NCBI RefSeq assembly: GCF_007827695.1
Contig: NZ_VITA01000025.1
Location: 1-64,000 of the forward strand
Direction: 5' to 3'
Origin: Sinorhizobium medicae
GTDB lineage: Bacteria; Pseudomonadota; Alphaproteobacteria; Rhizobiales; Rhizobiaceae
Length of the DNA: 64,000 bases
The position numbers were made by a program, and so were the translations under genes. Shown one piece after another: positions 26,414 through 35,909 of this stretch. Every line of letters begins with the position of its first letter. Position 1 is the stretch's first letter. Below the pieces are notes generated by a model, which saw only the letters and a list, made by a program, of their open reading frames with translations, searched no databases and was not told the origin of the DNA.

Positions 26414-26540
26414 CGCAGCCTCCTGATTGCCTGCCGCTTTTAAACGCTTCGGCGTCGCCGATCACGCGAATTTCTCTGACCTGTTTATCGATTTCCGTGA
26501 TGTTTCGCGCGGCCCGGCGAGCGCCCGGCCGATGAACGGC

Positions 26541-26969
26541 TCAGGCGCGCTGCTTCAGGAGATCGCGAATTTCGGAAAGAAGCAGGATGTCCTGCGGCGG
26601 AGGTGCAGCCGGTTCCGGAGCCTTTTCCCGCTCGACCGAGGCGCGGGCGCGATTCACCAGCTTGATCAGAAGAAAGATGATCCAGGCAAGGATCAGGAAG
26701 TTGATGAACACGGTGATGAAATTGCCGTAAGCGAAGACGGCGCCCTGTTCACGTGCGGCCGCAAGCGTCTGCGCGGTGACGTTCCCCGAGAGAGGCAGGA
26801 AATAATCGGAGAAGTCAAAGCCGCCCCCGGTGAGCGCTCCGACGACGGGCATGACAAGGTCGTTGACGACCGAATCGACGATCTTGCTAAAGGCCGCACC
26901 GATGATCACGCCGACCGCAAGGTCCATGACATTGCCGCGGGCGATAAACTCCTTGAATTCGTTCAGCAT
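26541..26969 (-). CDS. mscL: Large-conductance mechanosensitive channel
   Basis: This 142-residue channel opens under membrane tension and releases solutes after hypo-osmotic shock. [41 protein letters not shown] is the amphipathic N-helix plus the first pore helix with its Gly/Ala pattern. [28 protein letters not shown] is the second membrane helix, and a C-terminal helix bundle ends in [22 protein letters not shown] precedes ATG 26969. The open frame to 27206 is not part of the gene. Confidence 0.96.
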   Translation of the reverse strand: MLNEFKEFIARGNVMDLAVGVIIGAAFSKIVDSVVNDLVMPVVGALTGGGFDFSDYFLPLSGNVTAQTLAAAREQGAVFAYGNFITVFINFLILAWIIFLLIKLVNRARASVEREKAPEPAAPPPQDILLLSEIRDLLKQRA

Positions 26970-27186
26970 GCCTCTCTCCGTAAAAATCCCCGAACGGCCA
27001 CTCGCACCTGTCCTGCAAGGCAACCGCCGGTAGGAATCTGGCCAAAGCCCCGCGTGAGGAAATCGCACTCTTCGCATTTGGTCAAGCTCTGCAGGTATCG
27101 GGTGCTCGATCTTCAACTTAAGACTGATGACCGGCCGATTTCCAAGCAAATGGACTTGCCCTATGCTTATGGCAGAGGAGTGAGGC

Positions 27187-30100
27187 ATGCTTTCGGGTTC
27201 GGTCATTTTTGCCTCGGCCTTCGCCTATCTGCTGCTGCTCTTTGCAGTTGCAAGCTATGGCGACCGGCGAGCCAGACGAAACAGGATTTCCGAGAAGGGC
27301 AGGCCGCTCGTCTATGCGCTGAGCCTTGCGATCTATTGCACCTCCTGGACCTATTTCGGCGGCGTCGGCCTTGCGGCGGAGCGCGGACTCGAATTCACCG
27401 GCATCTACATCGGCCCGATCCTGATGTTCACGCTCGGCATGCCGCTCATCCGGCGCATCGTCCGGCTCGCTAAGACCGAGAAGCTGACTTCGGTGGCCGA
27501 CTTCGTGGCCGCGCGCTATGGCAAAAACCCGTCCGTTGCGGCCATCGTCGCGCTGATCTCGCTCGTCGGCGCCGTTCCCTATATCGCGTTGCAGCTGAAG
27601 GCGGTGTCCAGCTCCGTCGCCACGATGATCGACACGAGCGACTATGGCATCGGTTCGGGCGAGAATTTCGTCGATCTGCCGCTGCTGGTGACACTGTTCC
27701 TGGCGTGTTTCGCCATCGTCTTCGGTACGCGTCACACGGACGCGACCGAACATCAGGACGGGCTCATCCTCGCGATCGCGATGGAATCTGTGGTCAAGCT
27801 CGTCGCAATGCTCACGGTCGGCATCTACGTCGTCTTCGTCCTGTTCGGCGGGCCAGCGAACCTGTGGGCGGAAGCGCAGCAAAGCCCGGCCGTTCTTGCC
27901 TCGCTCGAATATCAGACGCCGGTCGCACGCTGGATCCTGCTTATCGCGCTCTCGGCCTTCGGCATCATCATGCTCCCGCGGCAGTTCCATGTGACGGTCG
28001 TGGAAAATCGCACCGAAAACGAGCTGCGAACCGCAGGCGTCCTCTTTCCGCTCTATCTGATCGCGATCAATATCTTCGTCCTGCCGATCGCGATTGCCGG
28101 TGTTCTGACCTTCTCGGGCTCCGGCAACGCGGACCTCTATCTGCTTGCCGTGCCGCTTGCCGGCAACGTGCCGGTCATCACGCTGTTCACCTTCATCGGC
28201 GGCTTTTCCGCGGCGACCGCCATGGTCATCGTGGCTTCGGTCGCGCTCTCGATCATGGTCTCGAACGACATCGTCATGCCGGTGTTTCTGCGCCGAAGAT
28301 TGGGCACGCGCGGCTTCCTCCAGGCGGACATGGCAGGTACGCTCCTCAATATCCGCCGCACGGCGATCTTCGTGGTCCTCTTTCTTGGCTACGGCTATTA
28401 CCGTTCGGCCGATATCAGTGCCGGGCTCGCCTCGCTCGGGCTGCTCTCCTTCGCCGCCGTTGCGCAAATGGCGCCAGCGCTTCTCGGCGGTCTCGTCTGG
28501 CGGCAGGCCAATGCCCGCGGTGCGATCGCGGGAATGGTCAGCGGTTTCCTCGTCTGGGCCTATGTCCTTTTCCTGCCGAGCCTCGGCGGACCCGACAATT
28601 CTCATATCGCCTCGACGATCCTTGGCTTCCTCCTGCCTTTCACCGACCTCTTTTCCGGGCCGCAGTCCGATCCGCTGGTGAATGCGACGGCTCTCAGCCT
28701 GCTCGTCAATGTCGCGGCCTATGTAGTGGGTTCGCTGACGCGCGCGCCGAAGCCCCTGGAGCGTTTTCAGGCCGGCGTCTTCATCACTCGCCGCTCGCGC
28801 AGCGAGGGGACATTCCGCGGTCGCAAGACCAAGGTGACGGTGCGCGACCTCAAGACCACGATCGGCCGCTACATGGGCGAGGAGCGCATGCAGCGCTCCT
28901 TCCATACCTATGAGCAGCAATCCGGCCGCTGGCTGGACGACAACGCCTCCGCCGACATGGCACTCGTCCATTTCTCGGAACAATTGCTCGGCAGTGCCAT
29001 CGGGTCGTCCTCGGCCCGGCTCGTTCTTTCGCTGGTCCTCCAGCGCATGGACGACGCCTCCTCCGACACCGCCTGGTTGCTCGACCAGGCGAGCGAGGCG
29101 CTGCAGTACAACCAAGACATGCTGCATACGGCTCTCTCTCAGATGGATCAGGGCATTGCCGTCTTCGACAATGCGAACAACCTCATCATCTGGAACCGCC
29201 GCTTCCGGGAACTCATGGACCTCCCGGAGGCCGCCGGACAGGTGGGCTTTCCGCTTGCCGATATCGTCGCGATCCTTGCCCGCCGCGGGGATGTCCGCAA
29301 GAACGAGGAGAAGGCGCTGATCGCCAACTTTTTGACGCTCGACAAGCCCTTCCTGCTCGAACTTGCGGGAGGCGCACGCATTATCGAAGTCAGGACCAAT
29401 GCCATGCCCGACAAGGGCATCGTCACCACCTACACCGACATAACCCAGCGCGTGGCCGCCGACATGGCGCTCAAACAAGCGAACGAAACGCTGGAGCTGC
29501 GGGTCGCCGAGCGGACAGGGGAACTCACACGCGTCAATCGTGAACTGGGCGAAGCACGGGCCGCCGCCGAAGAGGCGAATATCGGCAAGACCCGCTTCTT
29601 CGCTGCGGCGGGTCATGACATCCTGCAGCCCTTGAACGCAGCGCGCCTCTATTCCTCCTCTCTGGTCGAGCGCCTCGGCGATTCGGAAAACCGGTCGCTT
29701 GTACAAAACATCGACTCCTCGCTCGAATCGGTGGAGGCCATCCTCGGCGCTGTGCTCGACATCTCACGGCTCGATACCGGGGCCATGAAGCCGCGCCTGC
29801 AATCCGTTCCGCTCCATGAACTGCTCCGGCGGATCGAGACGGACTTCGCGCCGATGGCGAGAGCGAAAAACATCGAGCTCGTCATCATGCCGACCTCGCT
29901 TTCCGTGCGCAGCGATCCGAACCTGCTCAGGCGCCTCGTTCAGAATCTCGTGTCCAACGCCATCAAATACACCCTTCGAGGCAAGGTCCTGGTCGGCGTG
30001 CGCCGGCAAGGACAGATGGCGACGATCGAAGTTCTGGATTCGGGTATCGGCATTCCTTCGTCGAAATTCCGCACGGTCTTCAAGGAATTCGCGCGTCTGG

Positions 30101-30693
30101 ACGAAGGCGCGCGAACCGCATCTGGACTCGGACTCGGCCTTTCCATCGTCGATCGCATCTCGCGTGTGCTCAATCACCCCGTTGCCCTGCAATCGAAATC
30201 GGGCAAAGGAACCGGATTCAAGGTCGCCGTGCCGATCGACAGGAGCGCCGCGGCAAGAGTGAAACCGCAGCCCGTGGCAGCGGCGAAAGCGAGCGACGCC
30301 CTGGCCGGGCTCAACGTCATCTGCATCGACAACGAGCCGAAGATCCTCGAAGGCATGGCCCTGCTGCTCGGCGGCTGGGGCTGTCGCGTGACCGCCGTCG
30401 ATTCACTCGCCGGCTGCACGGAAATGGGACCCGACAGACTGAGCGTGCGGCCCCAGGCGATCGTCGCCGATTACCACCTTGGCGACGGTACCGGCGTCGA
30501 GGCGATCGCTGCAATCCGCGGCCTGTGGCAGGAGAGCATCCCCGCCCTCATGGTAACGGCCGACCGTTCACCGGAGGTGCGCGGCGCTGCCGAGCGCGAC
30601 GGTGTTTCGCTACAGCACAAGCCTGTACGGCCCGCAGCGCTCCGCGCCTGGCTCACGCAGCTGGCGGTGGCGGGACGGGCGGCGGCGGAGTAG
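27187..30693 (+). CDS. Symporter-fused hybrid histidine kinase (NahK/ErcS-like)
   Basis: This 1168-residue sensor combines a 13-helix SLC5/sodium-solute-symporter domain (residues 1 to about 510, with YGDRRARR and [11 protein letters not shown] near the start), a linker, and a PAS domain (about 640-750: [31 protein letters not shown]). A short coiled coil, a HisKA domain with His810 in [15 protein letters not shown], an ATPase domain ([28 protein letters not shown]) and a C-terminal receiver with Asp1095 ([11 protein letters not shown]) complete it. Such proteins couple solute sensing or transport to phosphorelay. AGGAG precedes ATG 27187. The convergent response regulator at 30827-31474 is the likely partner. 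Confidence 0.94.
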   Translation: MLSGSVIFASAFAYLLLLFAVASYGDRRARRNRISEKGRPLVYALSLAIYCTSWTYFGGVGLAAERGLEFTGIYIGPILMFTLGMPLIRRIVRLAKTEKLTSVADFVAARYGKNPSVAAIVALISLVGAVPYIALQLKAVSSSVATMIDTSDYGIGSGENFVDLPLLVTLFLACFAIVFGTRHTDATEHQDGLILAIAMESVVKLVAMLTVGIYVVFVLFGGPANLWAEAQQSPAVLASLEYQTPVARWILLIALSAFGIIMLPRQFHVTVVENRTENELRTAGVLFPLYLIAINIFVLPIAIAGVLTFSGSGNADLYLLAVPLAGNVPVITLFTFIGGFSAATAMVIVASVALSIMVSNDIVMPVFLRRRLGTRGFLQADMAGTLLNIRRTAIFVVLFLGYGYYRSADISAGLASLGLLSFAAVAQMAPALLGGLVWRQANARGAIAGMVSGFLVWAYVLFLPSLGGPDNSHIASTILGFLLPFTDLFSGPQSDPLVNATALSLLVNVAAYVVGSLTRAPKPLERFQAGVFITRRSRSEGTFRGRKTKVTVRDLKTTIGRYMGEERMQRSFHTYEQQSGRWLDDNASADMALVHFSEQLLGSAIGSSSARLVLSLVLQRMDDASSDTAWLLDQASEALQYNQDMLHTALSQMDQGIAVFDNANNLIIWNRRFRELMDLPEAAGQVGFPLADIVAILARRGDVRKNEEKALIANFLTLDKPFLLELAGGARIIEVRTNAMPDKGIVTTYTDITQRVAADMALKQANETLELRVAERTGELTRVNRELGEARAAAEEANIGKTRFFAAAGHDILQPLNAARLYSSSLVERLGDSENRSLVQNIDSSLESVEAILGAVLDISRLDTGAMKPRLQSVPLHELLRRIETDFAPMARAKNIELVIMPTSLSVRSDPNLLRRLVQNLVSNAIKYTLRGKVLVGVRRQGQMATIEVLDSGIGIPSSKFRTVFKEFARLDEGARTASGLGLGLSIVDRISRVLNHPVALQSKSGKGTGFKVAVPIDRSAAARVKPQPVAAAKASDALAGLNVICIDNEPKILEGMALLLGGWGCRVTAVDSLAGCTEMGPDRLSVRPQAIVADYHLGDGTGVEAIAAIRGLWQESIPALMVTADRSPEVRGAAERDGVSLQHKPVRPAALRAWLTQLAVAGRAAAE

Positions 30694-30826
30694 CAGTGGT
30701 TTATGGCTCGGAGCCGCCCGTTATCGGGCCTGCCGACCATTTTCCCCCATGCGGGGCGAAGGGACAACCGGGCGAAGGGTCAGGCGGCAGGCGGATGAGG
30801 GGCGGAGGCGGACGGCTGGCGGCGGG

Positions 30827-31474
30827 TCAAGCCGCAGCCACGCTGCCGAGCTTCGATAGCTGAATGACGGCCTGCGTGCGGCTGTCGACGTTGAGCTTCA
30901 GCAGGATAGCCGAGACATGCGCCTTGATCGTCGCCTCCGACACGCCGAGCTCATAGGCGATCTGCTTGTTGAGCAGGCCCTCGGCAAGCATCGAAAGGAC
31001 GCGCGATTGCTGCGGTGTCAGCGTCTGCAGCCGATGCAGCAGATCGGCAACTTCCGGCTCGTATTCCTGATTCCGGTCGTAACCGGCCGGCACGAACACC
31101 TCGCCCGCCATCACCTTTGCGATACCGTCGCGGATTTCCTCGATACCGGCAGATTTGGACAGGAACCCGGCCGCGCCCAGGTCGAGAGCACGATGAATGG
31201 TCGCCGGATCGTCATGAGCAGAGACGATCATCACGGGCAAGCTTGGAAACTCGGCGCGAAGCGCGATCAATCCCGAAAGTCCACTGACGCCCGGCATGGT
31301 CAGATCGAGCAACATCAGGTCGGCTTCCGGATTCTCTGCAGCGGACTTGCGCGCAGCTGCGAAATCTCCGGCCTCGACGATCGCCGGGGCGCCCGACAAG
31401 CTGCTGAGCGCCTGGCGCATTGCGCCGCGGAAGAGTGGATGGTCGTCAGCGATGATGATCGTCAGTTCCGGCAT
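30827..31474 (-). CDS. LuxR/NarL-type response regulator
   Basis: This 215-residue regulator has a receiver domain (residues 3-120: IIIADDHPLF, phospho-acceptor Asp57 in LMLLDLTMPG, a VSAHDDP segment and the conserved Lys in LSKSAG) and a LuxR-type helix-turn-helix (about 150-210: LTPQQSRVLSMLAEGLLNKQIAYELGVSEATIKAHVSAIL). The start is ATG 31474, with GGAG 7 bases upstream. It is convergent with the hybrid kinase gene. Similar kinase-regulator neighbours control ethanol or acetate and two-carbon metabolism in pseudomonads, so a metabolic role is plausible here; this is inference. Confidence 0.92.
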   Translation of the reverse strand: MPELTIIIADDHPLFRGAMRQALSSLSGAPAIVEAGDFAAARKSAAENPEADLMLLDLTMPGVSGLSGLIALRAEFPSLPVMIVSAHDDPATIHRALDLGAAGFLSKSAGIEEIRDGIAKVMAGEVFVPAGYDRNQEYEPEVADLLHRLQTLTPQQSRVLSMLAEGLLNKQIAYELGVSEATIKAHVSAILLKLNVDSRTQAVIQLSKLGSVAAA

Positions 31475-31609
31475 GATGACGCTCCCTCCCAAGAGCCTCA
31501 GCTGCGACCCTGCAGCATCGCGCATGATAACGCATGTGAGCGCTGCTGCCGCATGTTTCCTTGAACAGCAATTCGCGAAGCGCGTCCTCCGACGCCCATG
31601 AGGTCGTCT

Positions 31610-32047
31610 TCAGGTCTTCTGCGGTACGCTCTCACCTTCGTCGGTGGAATCGCTGCCGTCGCCCTCGAATTCCTTCACGATCCCCATGAACCTGCGCATC
31701 ATTCTTTCCATGATGCTCATTGCGCGGTCAATCTCTTCCTCGTCCGGAAGGGGCGGTTTGGCCGCGGTTTCACCACTTTCCACGGCCCTTTCCAGGGCTT
31801 CGATGCGATCGCTGAGAAGATCGAGCTCCCGTTCGAATGCGGCACGCTCGTCGGCGGCCATCCTGCAGACGAGCTCTCCGTTGTTTTCCCGACACAGAGA
31901 AACCTCGCCGGTTTCGGTGTCGAGTCGGGCAAACCCGGTCTCCGATTTCTGCATGCTGTAGCGGCCCGGCGACGCTTCCTGGGCGGCGGCCGGGGCGATC
32001 AGACCGAAAGCCGACCCGAGCGCGAACATCGCGACTATCTGTCTCAT
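31610..32047 (-). CDS. Secreted coiled-coil hypothetical protein
   Basis: This 145-residue protein has a signal peptide (MRQIVAMFALGSAFGLIAPAAA, cleavage near residue 22). A short beta-like region with two cysteines follows (VSLCRENNGELVCRMA), then a long helix predicted as a coiled coil (ERAAFERELDLLSDRIEALERAVES) and an acidic tail. The pair of cysteines may form a disulfide in the periplasm. GGAGGG lies 8 bases before ATG 32047. I do not recognise a characterised family, but the features are those of a real exported protein. Confidence 0.85.
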   Translation of the reverse strand: MRQIVAMFALGSAFGLIAPAAAQEASPGRYSMQKSETGFARLDTETGEVSLCRENNGELVCRMAADERAAFERELDLLSDRIEALERAVESGETAAKPPLPDEEEIDRAMSIMERMMRRFMGIVKEFEGDGSDSTDEGESVPQKT

Positions 32048-32165
32048 GAGATACCCTCCGTTGAATGCCTTCGGAATTCCGCCTCGATCTTACGCGGTAC
32101 GGTGGACATGTGCCAATATTTGCGGCAAGGCGATCACTGATGCTCACGACGGATAAGCGAACCAG

Positions 32166-32513
32166 ATGAACGCTACCATTTACAAGATCGTTCCGGTGCT
32201 CCTATGGCAGGAGGCCCGGCGGACCGGCGCTTTCTTCGGCGCCCCGGTCGACCTCGCCGACGGCTTCATTCATTTTTCGACACGGGATCAGGTCGTCGAG
32301 ACGGCTGCGCGGCACTTCGAGGGACAGGACGGCCTGCTGCTCGTTGCGATCGATGCAAGCGCACTGGGCGACAAACTCATCTATGAGCCCTCCCGTGGCG
32401 GGGCGCTGTTTCCGCATCTCTATGCGGACCTCCCGATGGAAGCGGTGCTGTGGGAAACACCGCTTCCGCTACGGCCGGACGGGCAGCACGACTTCCCGGA
32501 GCTCGCGCCATGA
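32166..32513 (+). CDS. DUF952 domain protein
   Basis: This 115-residue protein is a full-length DUF952 protein: TIYKIVPVLLWQEARRTGAFFGAPVDLADGFIHFST, a central LLLVAIDASALGDKLIYEPSRGGALFPHLYADLP and a final LPLRPDGQHDFPEL. The fold is related to ADP-ribosyltransferase-like proteins, but no biochemical function is established to my knowledge. It overlaps pyrD by 4 bases (ATGA), a pairing I recall from other rhizobia, so the two are co-translated. Confidence 0.92.
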   Translation: MNATIYKIVPVLLWQEARRTGAFFGAPVDLADGFIHFSTRDQVVETAARHFEGQDGLLLVAIDASALGDKLIYEPSRGGALFPHLYADLPMEAVLWETPLPLRPDGQHDFPELAP

Positions 32514-33598
32514 TCGGCGGGCTGGAGCACCTCGCGCGGCGCGGCCTCTTCCTCTTCGACCCGGAAGCGGCTCATGGCCTTTCGATCACAGCGCTGAAAA
32601 CCGGCCTCGTACCGAGCTGCGCCGCCCCGGCCGACCCACGCCTCCAGCAGAGCGTTGCGGGCCTCGCCTTTCCCAATCCGGTCGGCATGGCGGCCGGCTA
32701 CGACAAGAATGCCGAGGTGCCGGAAGCCTTGCTGAAGATCGGTTTCGGTTTTACCGAAATCGGCACAGTGACGCCGAGACCGCAGCCCGGCAACGACAAG
32801 CCGCGGCTTTTCCGGCTCATCGAGGACGAGGCGGTGATCAACCGCCTCGGCTTCAACAATGAGGGACATGGTGCGGCGCTGGCGCGGCTCAAGGCCTGCT
32901 CGCGCGAGGCGCTGATCGGCGTCAATATCGGCGCCAACAAGGACAGTGCCGACCGCATTGCCGATTACGTGACCGGCATCCGGACCTTCTACGCGGTCGC
33001 CCGCTACTTCACCGCCAACATCTCCTCGCCCAACACGCCGGGCCTGCGCGACCTGCAGGCGCGCGAGAGCCTCGCGACGCTGCTTTCGGCGGTGCTTGCC
33101 GCCCGCGAAGATGAAGCGGGAAAGTGCGGGCGGCGGGTTCCGGTCTTCCTCAAGATCGCTCCGGACCTGACCGAGGAGGGCATGGACGACATCGCGGCGG
33201 AAGTGCTGGCGCAGGGTCTCGACGGCTTGATCGTATCCAACACGACGCTCGCGCGCGCGCGTCTCCGGGACAGGAAACAGGCCAGTGAGGTCGGCGGGCT
33301 CTCTGGAAAGCCGCTATTCGAGAAGTCGACCGCGGTTCTTGCCCGGATGCGCAGGCGCGTGGGCCCCGACTTGCCGATCATCGGCGTCGGCGGCGTGAGC
33401 TCGGCGGAAACCGCTGCGGAAAAGATCCGCGCCGGAGCCGATCTGGTACAGCTTTACTCCTGCATGGTCTATGAGGGGCCGAGCTTGCCGGGCCGTATCG
33501 TGCGCGGCCTCTCCGCGCTTTGCGACCGCGAGAAGCTTGCCTCGATCCGGGAGATCCGCGACAGCCGGGTCGATTACTGGACTGGCATGAACGTCTGA
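32510..33598 (+). CDS. pyrD: Dihydroorotate dehydrogenase (quinone), class 2
   Basis: This enzyme of pyrimidine synthesis oxidises dihydroorotate to orotate and passes electrons to quinone at the inner membrane. The 362-residue length and the N-terminal amphipathic extension (LEHLARRGLFLFDPEAAHGL) define class 2. FMN-site blocks are NPVGMAAGYDKNAEVPEAL, TVTPRPQPGN and GGVSSAETAAEKIRAGADLVQLYS. NISSPNTPGLRDLQ holds the class 2 catalytic serine. The start is ATG 32510. Its 3' end overlaps the convergent MATE gene by 25 bases. Confidence 0.95.
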   Translation: MIGGLEHLARRGLFLFDPEAAHGLSITALKTGLVPSCAAPADPRLQQSVAGLAFPNPVGMAAGYDKNAEVPEALLKIGFGFTEIGTVTPRPQPGNDKPRLFRLIEDEAVINRLGFNNEGHGAALARLKACSREALIGVNIGANKDSADRIADYVTGIRTFYAVARYFTANISSPNTPGLRDLQARESLATLLSAVLAAREDEAGKCGRRVPVFLKIAPDLTEEGMDDIAAEVLAQGLDGLIVSNTTLARARLRDRKQASEVGGLSGKPLFEKSTAVLARMRRRVGPDLPIIGVGGVSSAETAAEKIRAGADLVQLYSCMVYEGPSLPGRIVRGLSALCDREKLASIREIRDSRVDYWTGMNV

Positions 33599-34944
33599 GC
33601 TGCCCGGCGCGGGATCCTTATCAGCAGGAAAACGCCGCGCATGAGCAGGAACAGGTTGAGCGCGGCCCAGAGGCCGTGATTGCCGAAGGCAGGGACGAGC
33701 ACGGCAAGCGCTGCGACGTATCCGATGAAGGCAGCCAGCATCATGTTGCGCATGTCGCGCGACCAGCCGGCTCCGATGAAGACGCCGTCCATGAGGAAGG
33801 CAAGAGCACCGGTCAGCGCCGTCACCGCCGCCCATGGCATGTATTCATAAGCAAGAGCGCGCACATCCGGCGCCGTGGTCATCATATTCACCACGGCATT
33901 GCCGAAGGCGAGCAGAGCGAGCGTCGTCAGGGCGGCGAGACCGAGCGACCAGAGCGCAGTCATCCGCAGAACCCGGTCGAAAGCGGGGCGATAAGCGGCG
34001 CCGATGGATCGGCCTGTCAACTGCTCGGCGGCGGTGGCAAGTCCATCGAGATAATAGCCCGCCACAAGGAAGATCGTCATCAGCACCGCGTTCGCCGCAA
34101 GCGTCACGGGACCGAAGGAGGTGCCGATCCGGGTCACGAGCGTGAAGGCCGCCAGAAGGGCGAATGATCGGATCATGATGTCGCGATTGAGACCGAACAA
34201 TTTCTTCAGGCGGTCGCCGGCAAGGATCATCGCCCAACCTGGCGCGTCCTTGCTGTCGAAGCGGCCATAGACGATCGCGAAACCCGCAAGCGCGCCGATA
34301 ACCTCTCCGGCGACGGTCCCGATCGCGACGCCGGCTACACCCCAGCCGAGAACGAGGCCGAGCAGGACCGAAAGCACGATATTGGTGCCGTTTATCAGCG
34401 TCTGCAGCATGAGGCCAAGAGTGCCCTCGCCGCGCCCGAGCACGAATCCGAGGATGGCGTAGTTGGCGAGCGCGGCCGGGCCGGAGAGGATGCGATATTG
34501 GAAATAGGTGCGCGTCACCTCCGCGACGTCCGGACCGGGCCCCATGAGCCAGAGGCCGGCGGAAAGCAGAAAGGGAGATATAAGCACGATGGCAGCGCCG
34601 GTGACGAGCGCAATCACAAGCGAACGCCAGAAGACCGCCTGCTGCTCGCGTCGATCGCCGCGTCCAAGAGCCTGTGCGACCAGGCCCGTGGTCGCGGCTC
34701 GAAGGAAGTTGAAGGTGGTAAAGATGAGGTCGAAGATCACCGCGCCGACCGCGAGGCCCGCGAGCAACTCCGCCCGGCCGAGCCGGCCAACGACGGCCGT
34801 GTCGACGAGACCGAGAAGAGGCGTCGTAAGGAAGCCGAGCGTCATCGGCAGGGCGATCGAGAAGATCAGCCTGTTGGTGACGATAAATGGCCCGGCTTCG
34901 GGACTATCGGAGTCGCGCTCGAGGCTTTGTGTCGCCGTCATCAT
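33574..34944 (-). CDS. MATE family exporter (DinF-like)
   Basis: This 456-residue membrane protein has about 12 helices and MATE/DinF hallmarks: IALPMTLGFLTTPLLGLVDTAVVGRLG at the N-terminus, FNFLRAATTGLVAQALGRGD, and the second-half repeat LAANAVLMTIFLVAGYYLDGLATAAEQLTGRSIGA. DinF-branch proteins export toxic or oxidised compounds using a sodium or proton gradient. The start may be ATG 34944 or 34941; the AGAGG ribosome-binding site touches the first ATG, favouring the second. It ends inside the pyrD coding sequence on the other strand. Confidence 0.93.
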   Translation of the reverse strand: MMTATQSLERDSDSPEAGPFIVTNRLIFSIALPMTLGFLTTPLLGLVDTAVVGRLGRAELLAGLAVGAVIFDLIFTTFNFLRAATTGLVAQALGRGDRREQQAVFWRSLVIALVTGAAIVLISPFLLSAGLWLMGPGPDVAEVTRTYFQYRILSGPAALANYAILGFVLGRGEGTLGLMLQTLINGTNIVLSVLLGLVLGWGVAGVAIGTVAGEVIGALAGFAIVYGRFDSKDAPGWAMILAGDRLKKLFGLNRDIMIRSFALLAAFTLVTRIGTSFGPVTLAANAVLMTIFLVAGYYLDGLATAAEQLTGRSIGAAYRPAFDRVLRMTALWSLGLAALTTLALLAFGNAVVNMMTTAPDVRALAYEYMPWAAVTALTGALAFLMDGVFIGAGWSRDMRNMMLAAFIGYVAALAVLVPAFGNHGLWAALNLFLLMRGVFLLIRIPRRAAQTFMPVQ

Positions 34945-34989
34945 CCTCTTTCCCTGCGCGCGGATTCCGCGGGAAATCCGGGAATCGAC

Positions 34990-35493
34990 TCAGCTGCAGA
35001 GCACCATGGCCCAATAGGGGCGGTTTCCGGAAGCGGAATTCTGCGCCACCGCGACGCCAAGCCCCCGGTAGTTGCCGAGCATGTTTTCGAGATGCTTCGG
35101 TGAATTGAACCAGGCTTCGTAGGCGCTCTCGGCGTCGTCTTGACCTACGGCGATGTTTTCGGCGGCCGGCAGCGCGACGCCCTGCCCTTTCATCCGGTCA
35201 TAAAAGCTGTCGCGCCAGCCGATATTGTGCCGCATCTTGCCCGCACTCGCCATCCGCGCCGCCTGATGCATGGCCGCAACGGAAGCGGCACGATCGCCGG
35301 TGAGATTGGAAAGCCCCCTGCCCTTGCGCAGCGCATTGACATGGCCGAGCGTTGAATCGGTCTGATCGCTGCCCGTACCGCCGTCCGGAGACAGGAGGTT
35401 GGAGGTCGTGCAGCCGGTGATCAGCCCGAGTGAAACGACCGCCCCGGCGCGCAGAAGCAACCGTCTGCGGGCGACATAAATCTGGTCGTACAT
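34990..35493 (-). CDS. CAP-domain (SCP/PR1-like) lipoprotein
   Basis: This 167-residue protein has a twin-arginine-rich N-terminus (ARRRLLLRAGAVVSLGLITGC) ending in a lipobox, LITGC (Cys28), so it should be a lipoprotein. The mature domain is CAP/SCP-like: VNALRKGRGLSNL, AAMHQAARMASAGKMRHN, AAENIAVGQDDAESAYEAWFNSPKHLENML and a final YWAMVLCS. The usual His and Glu of the CAP cavity appear to be present (MRHN, AENIA, SPKHLEN). The function of bacterial CAP proteins is mostly unknown. It lies 2 bases downstream of the DUF6460 gene's stop. Confidence 0.9.
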   Translation of the reverse strand: MYDQIYVARRRLLLRAGAVVSLGLITGCTTSNLLSPDGGTGSDQTDSTLGHVNALRKGRGLSNLTGDRAASVAAMHQAARMASAGKMRHNIGWRDSFYDRMKGQGVALPAAENIAVGQDDAESAYEAWFNSPKHLENMLGNYRGLGVAVAQNSASGNRPYWAMVLCS

Positions 35494-35495
35494 GC

Positions 35496-35762
35496 TTACC
35501 GTCGATAATTGAAGAAACGCAGAATGAGGAACAGGGGGATGACGATCACGGCGCCGAGAAGCAGGTAGTCGCCCACCCGCCCGAGAGCCGCGAAACCTGT
35601 CCTCCAGAGATCGAGGAAGAAATTGCGGATGGCATAAAAGATATCGGCCGGATACCAGTCGAAGACCGTCATCACGAAGCCGACAAGGATCGACACCACC
35701 ACGAGCTTGACGAGCACGCGGAGAGGCGAGTCCCCCAGAAACTTGTTTATTCCGTCCGACAT
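35496..35762 (-). CDS. DUF6460-type small membrane protein
   Basis: This 88-residue protein starts MSDGINKFLGDSPLRVLVKLVVVSILVGFVMTVFDWYP and has two membrane helices (residues about 15-35 and 60-80), ending FLILRFFNYRR. The pattern fits the alphaproteobacterial DUF6460 family. ATG 35762 is the start supported by the family; the in-frame extension to 35894 is not. It is followed directly by the CAP lipoprotein gene, so the two are co-transcribed. No function is known to me. Confidence 0.85.
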   Translation of the reverse strand: MSDGINKFLGDSPLRVLVKLVVVSILVGFVMTVFDWYPADIFYAIRNFFLDLWRTGFAALGRVGDYLLLGAVIVIPLFLILRFFNYRR

Positions 35763-35909
35763 CAGCGACAACGTCTCCTGTTTTCCTTCACATAAGCCGC
35801 GAGCCCCAAGCGTGCAAGGCGTGATGACCCGATGTGCTCCTTCGAGAATCCGCTTGTGTTTTGCTTTATCCGGCGTCAGAAGCGTCCATCGCAACCAAGC
35901 CGCATCTTC

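Noticed and set aside
27118-29706. 862-codon open frame on the minus strand
   Set aside because: It lies entirely over the hybrid kinase gene. Its translation is rich in Arg/Asp/His/Gln with no conserved motif, as expected for the antisense of a high-GC gene.
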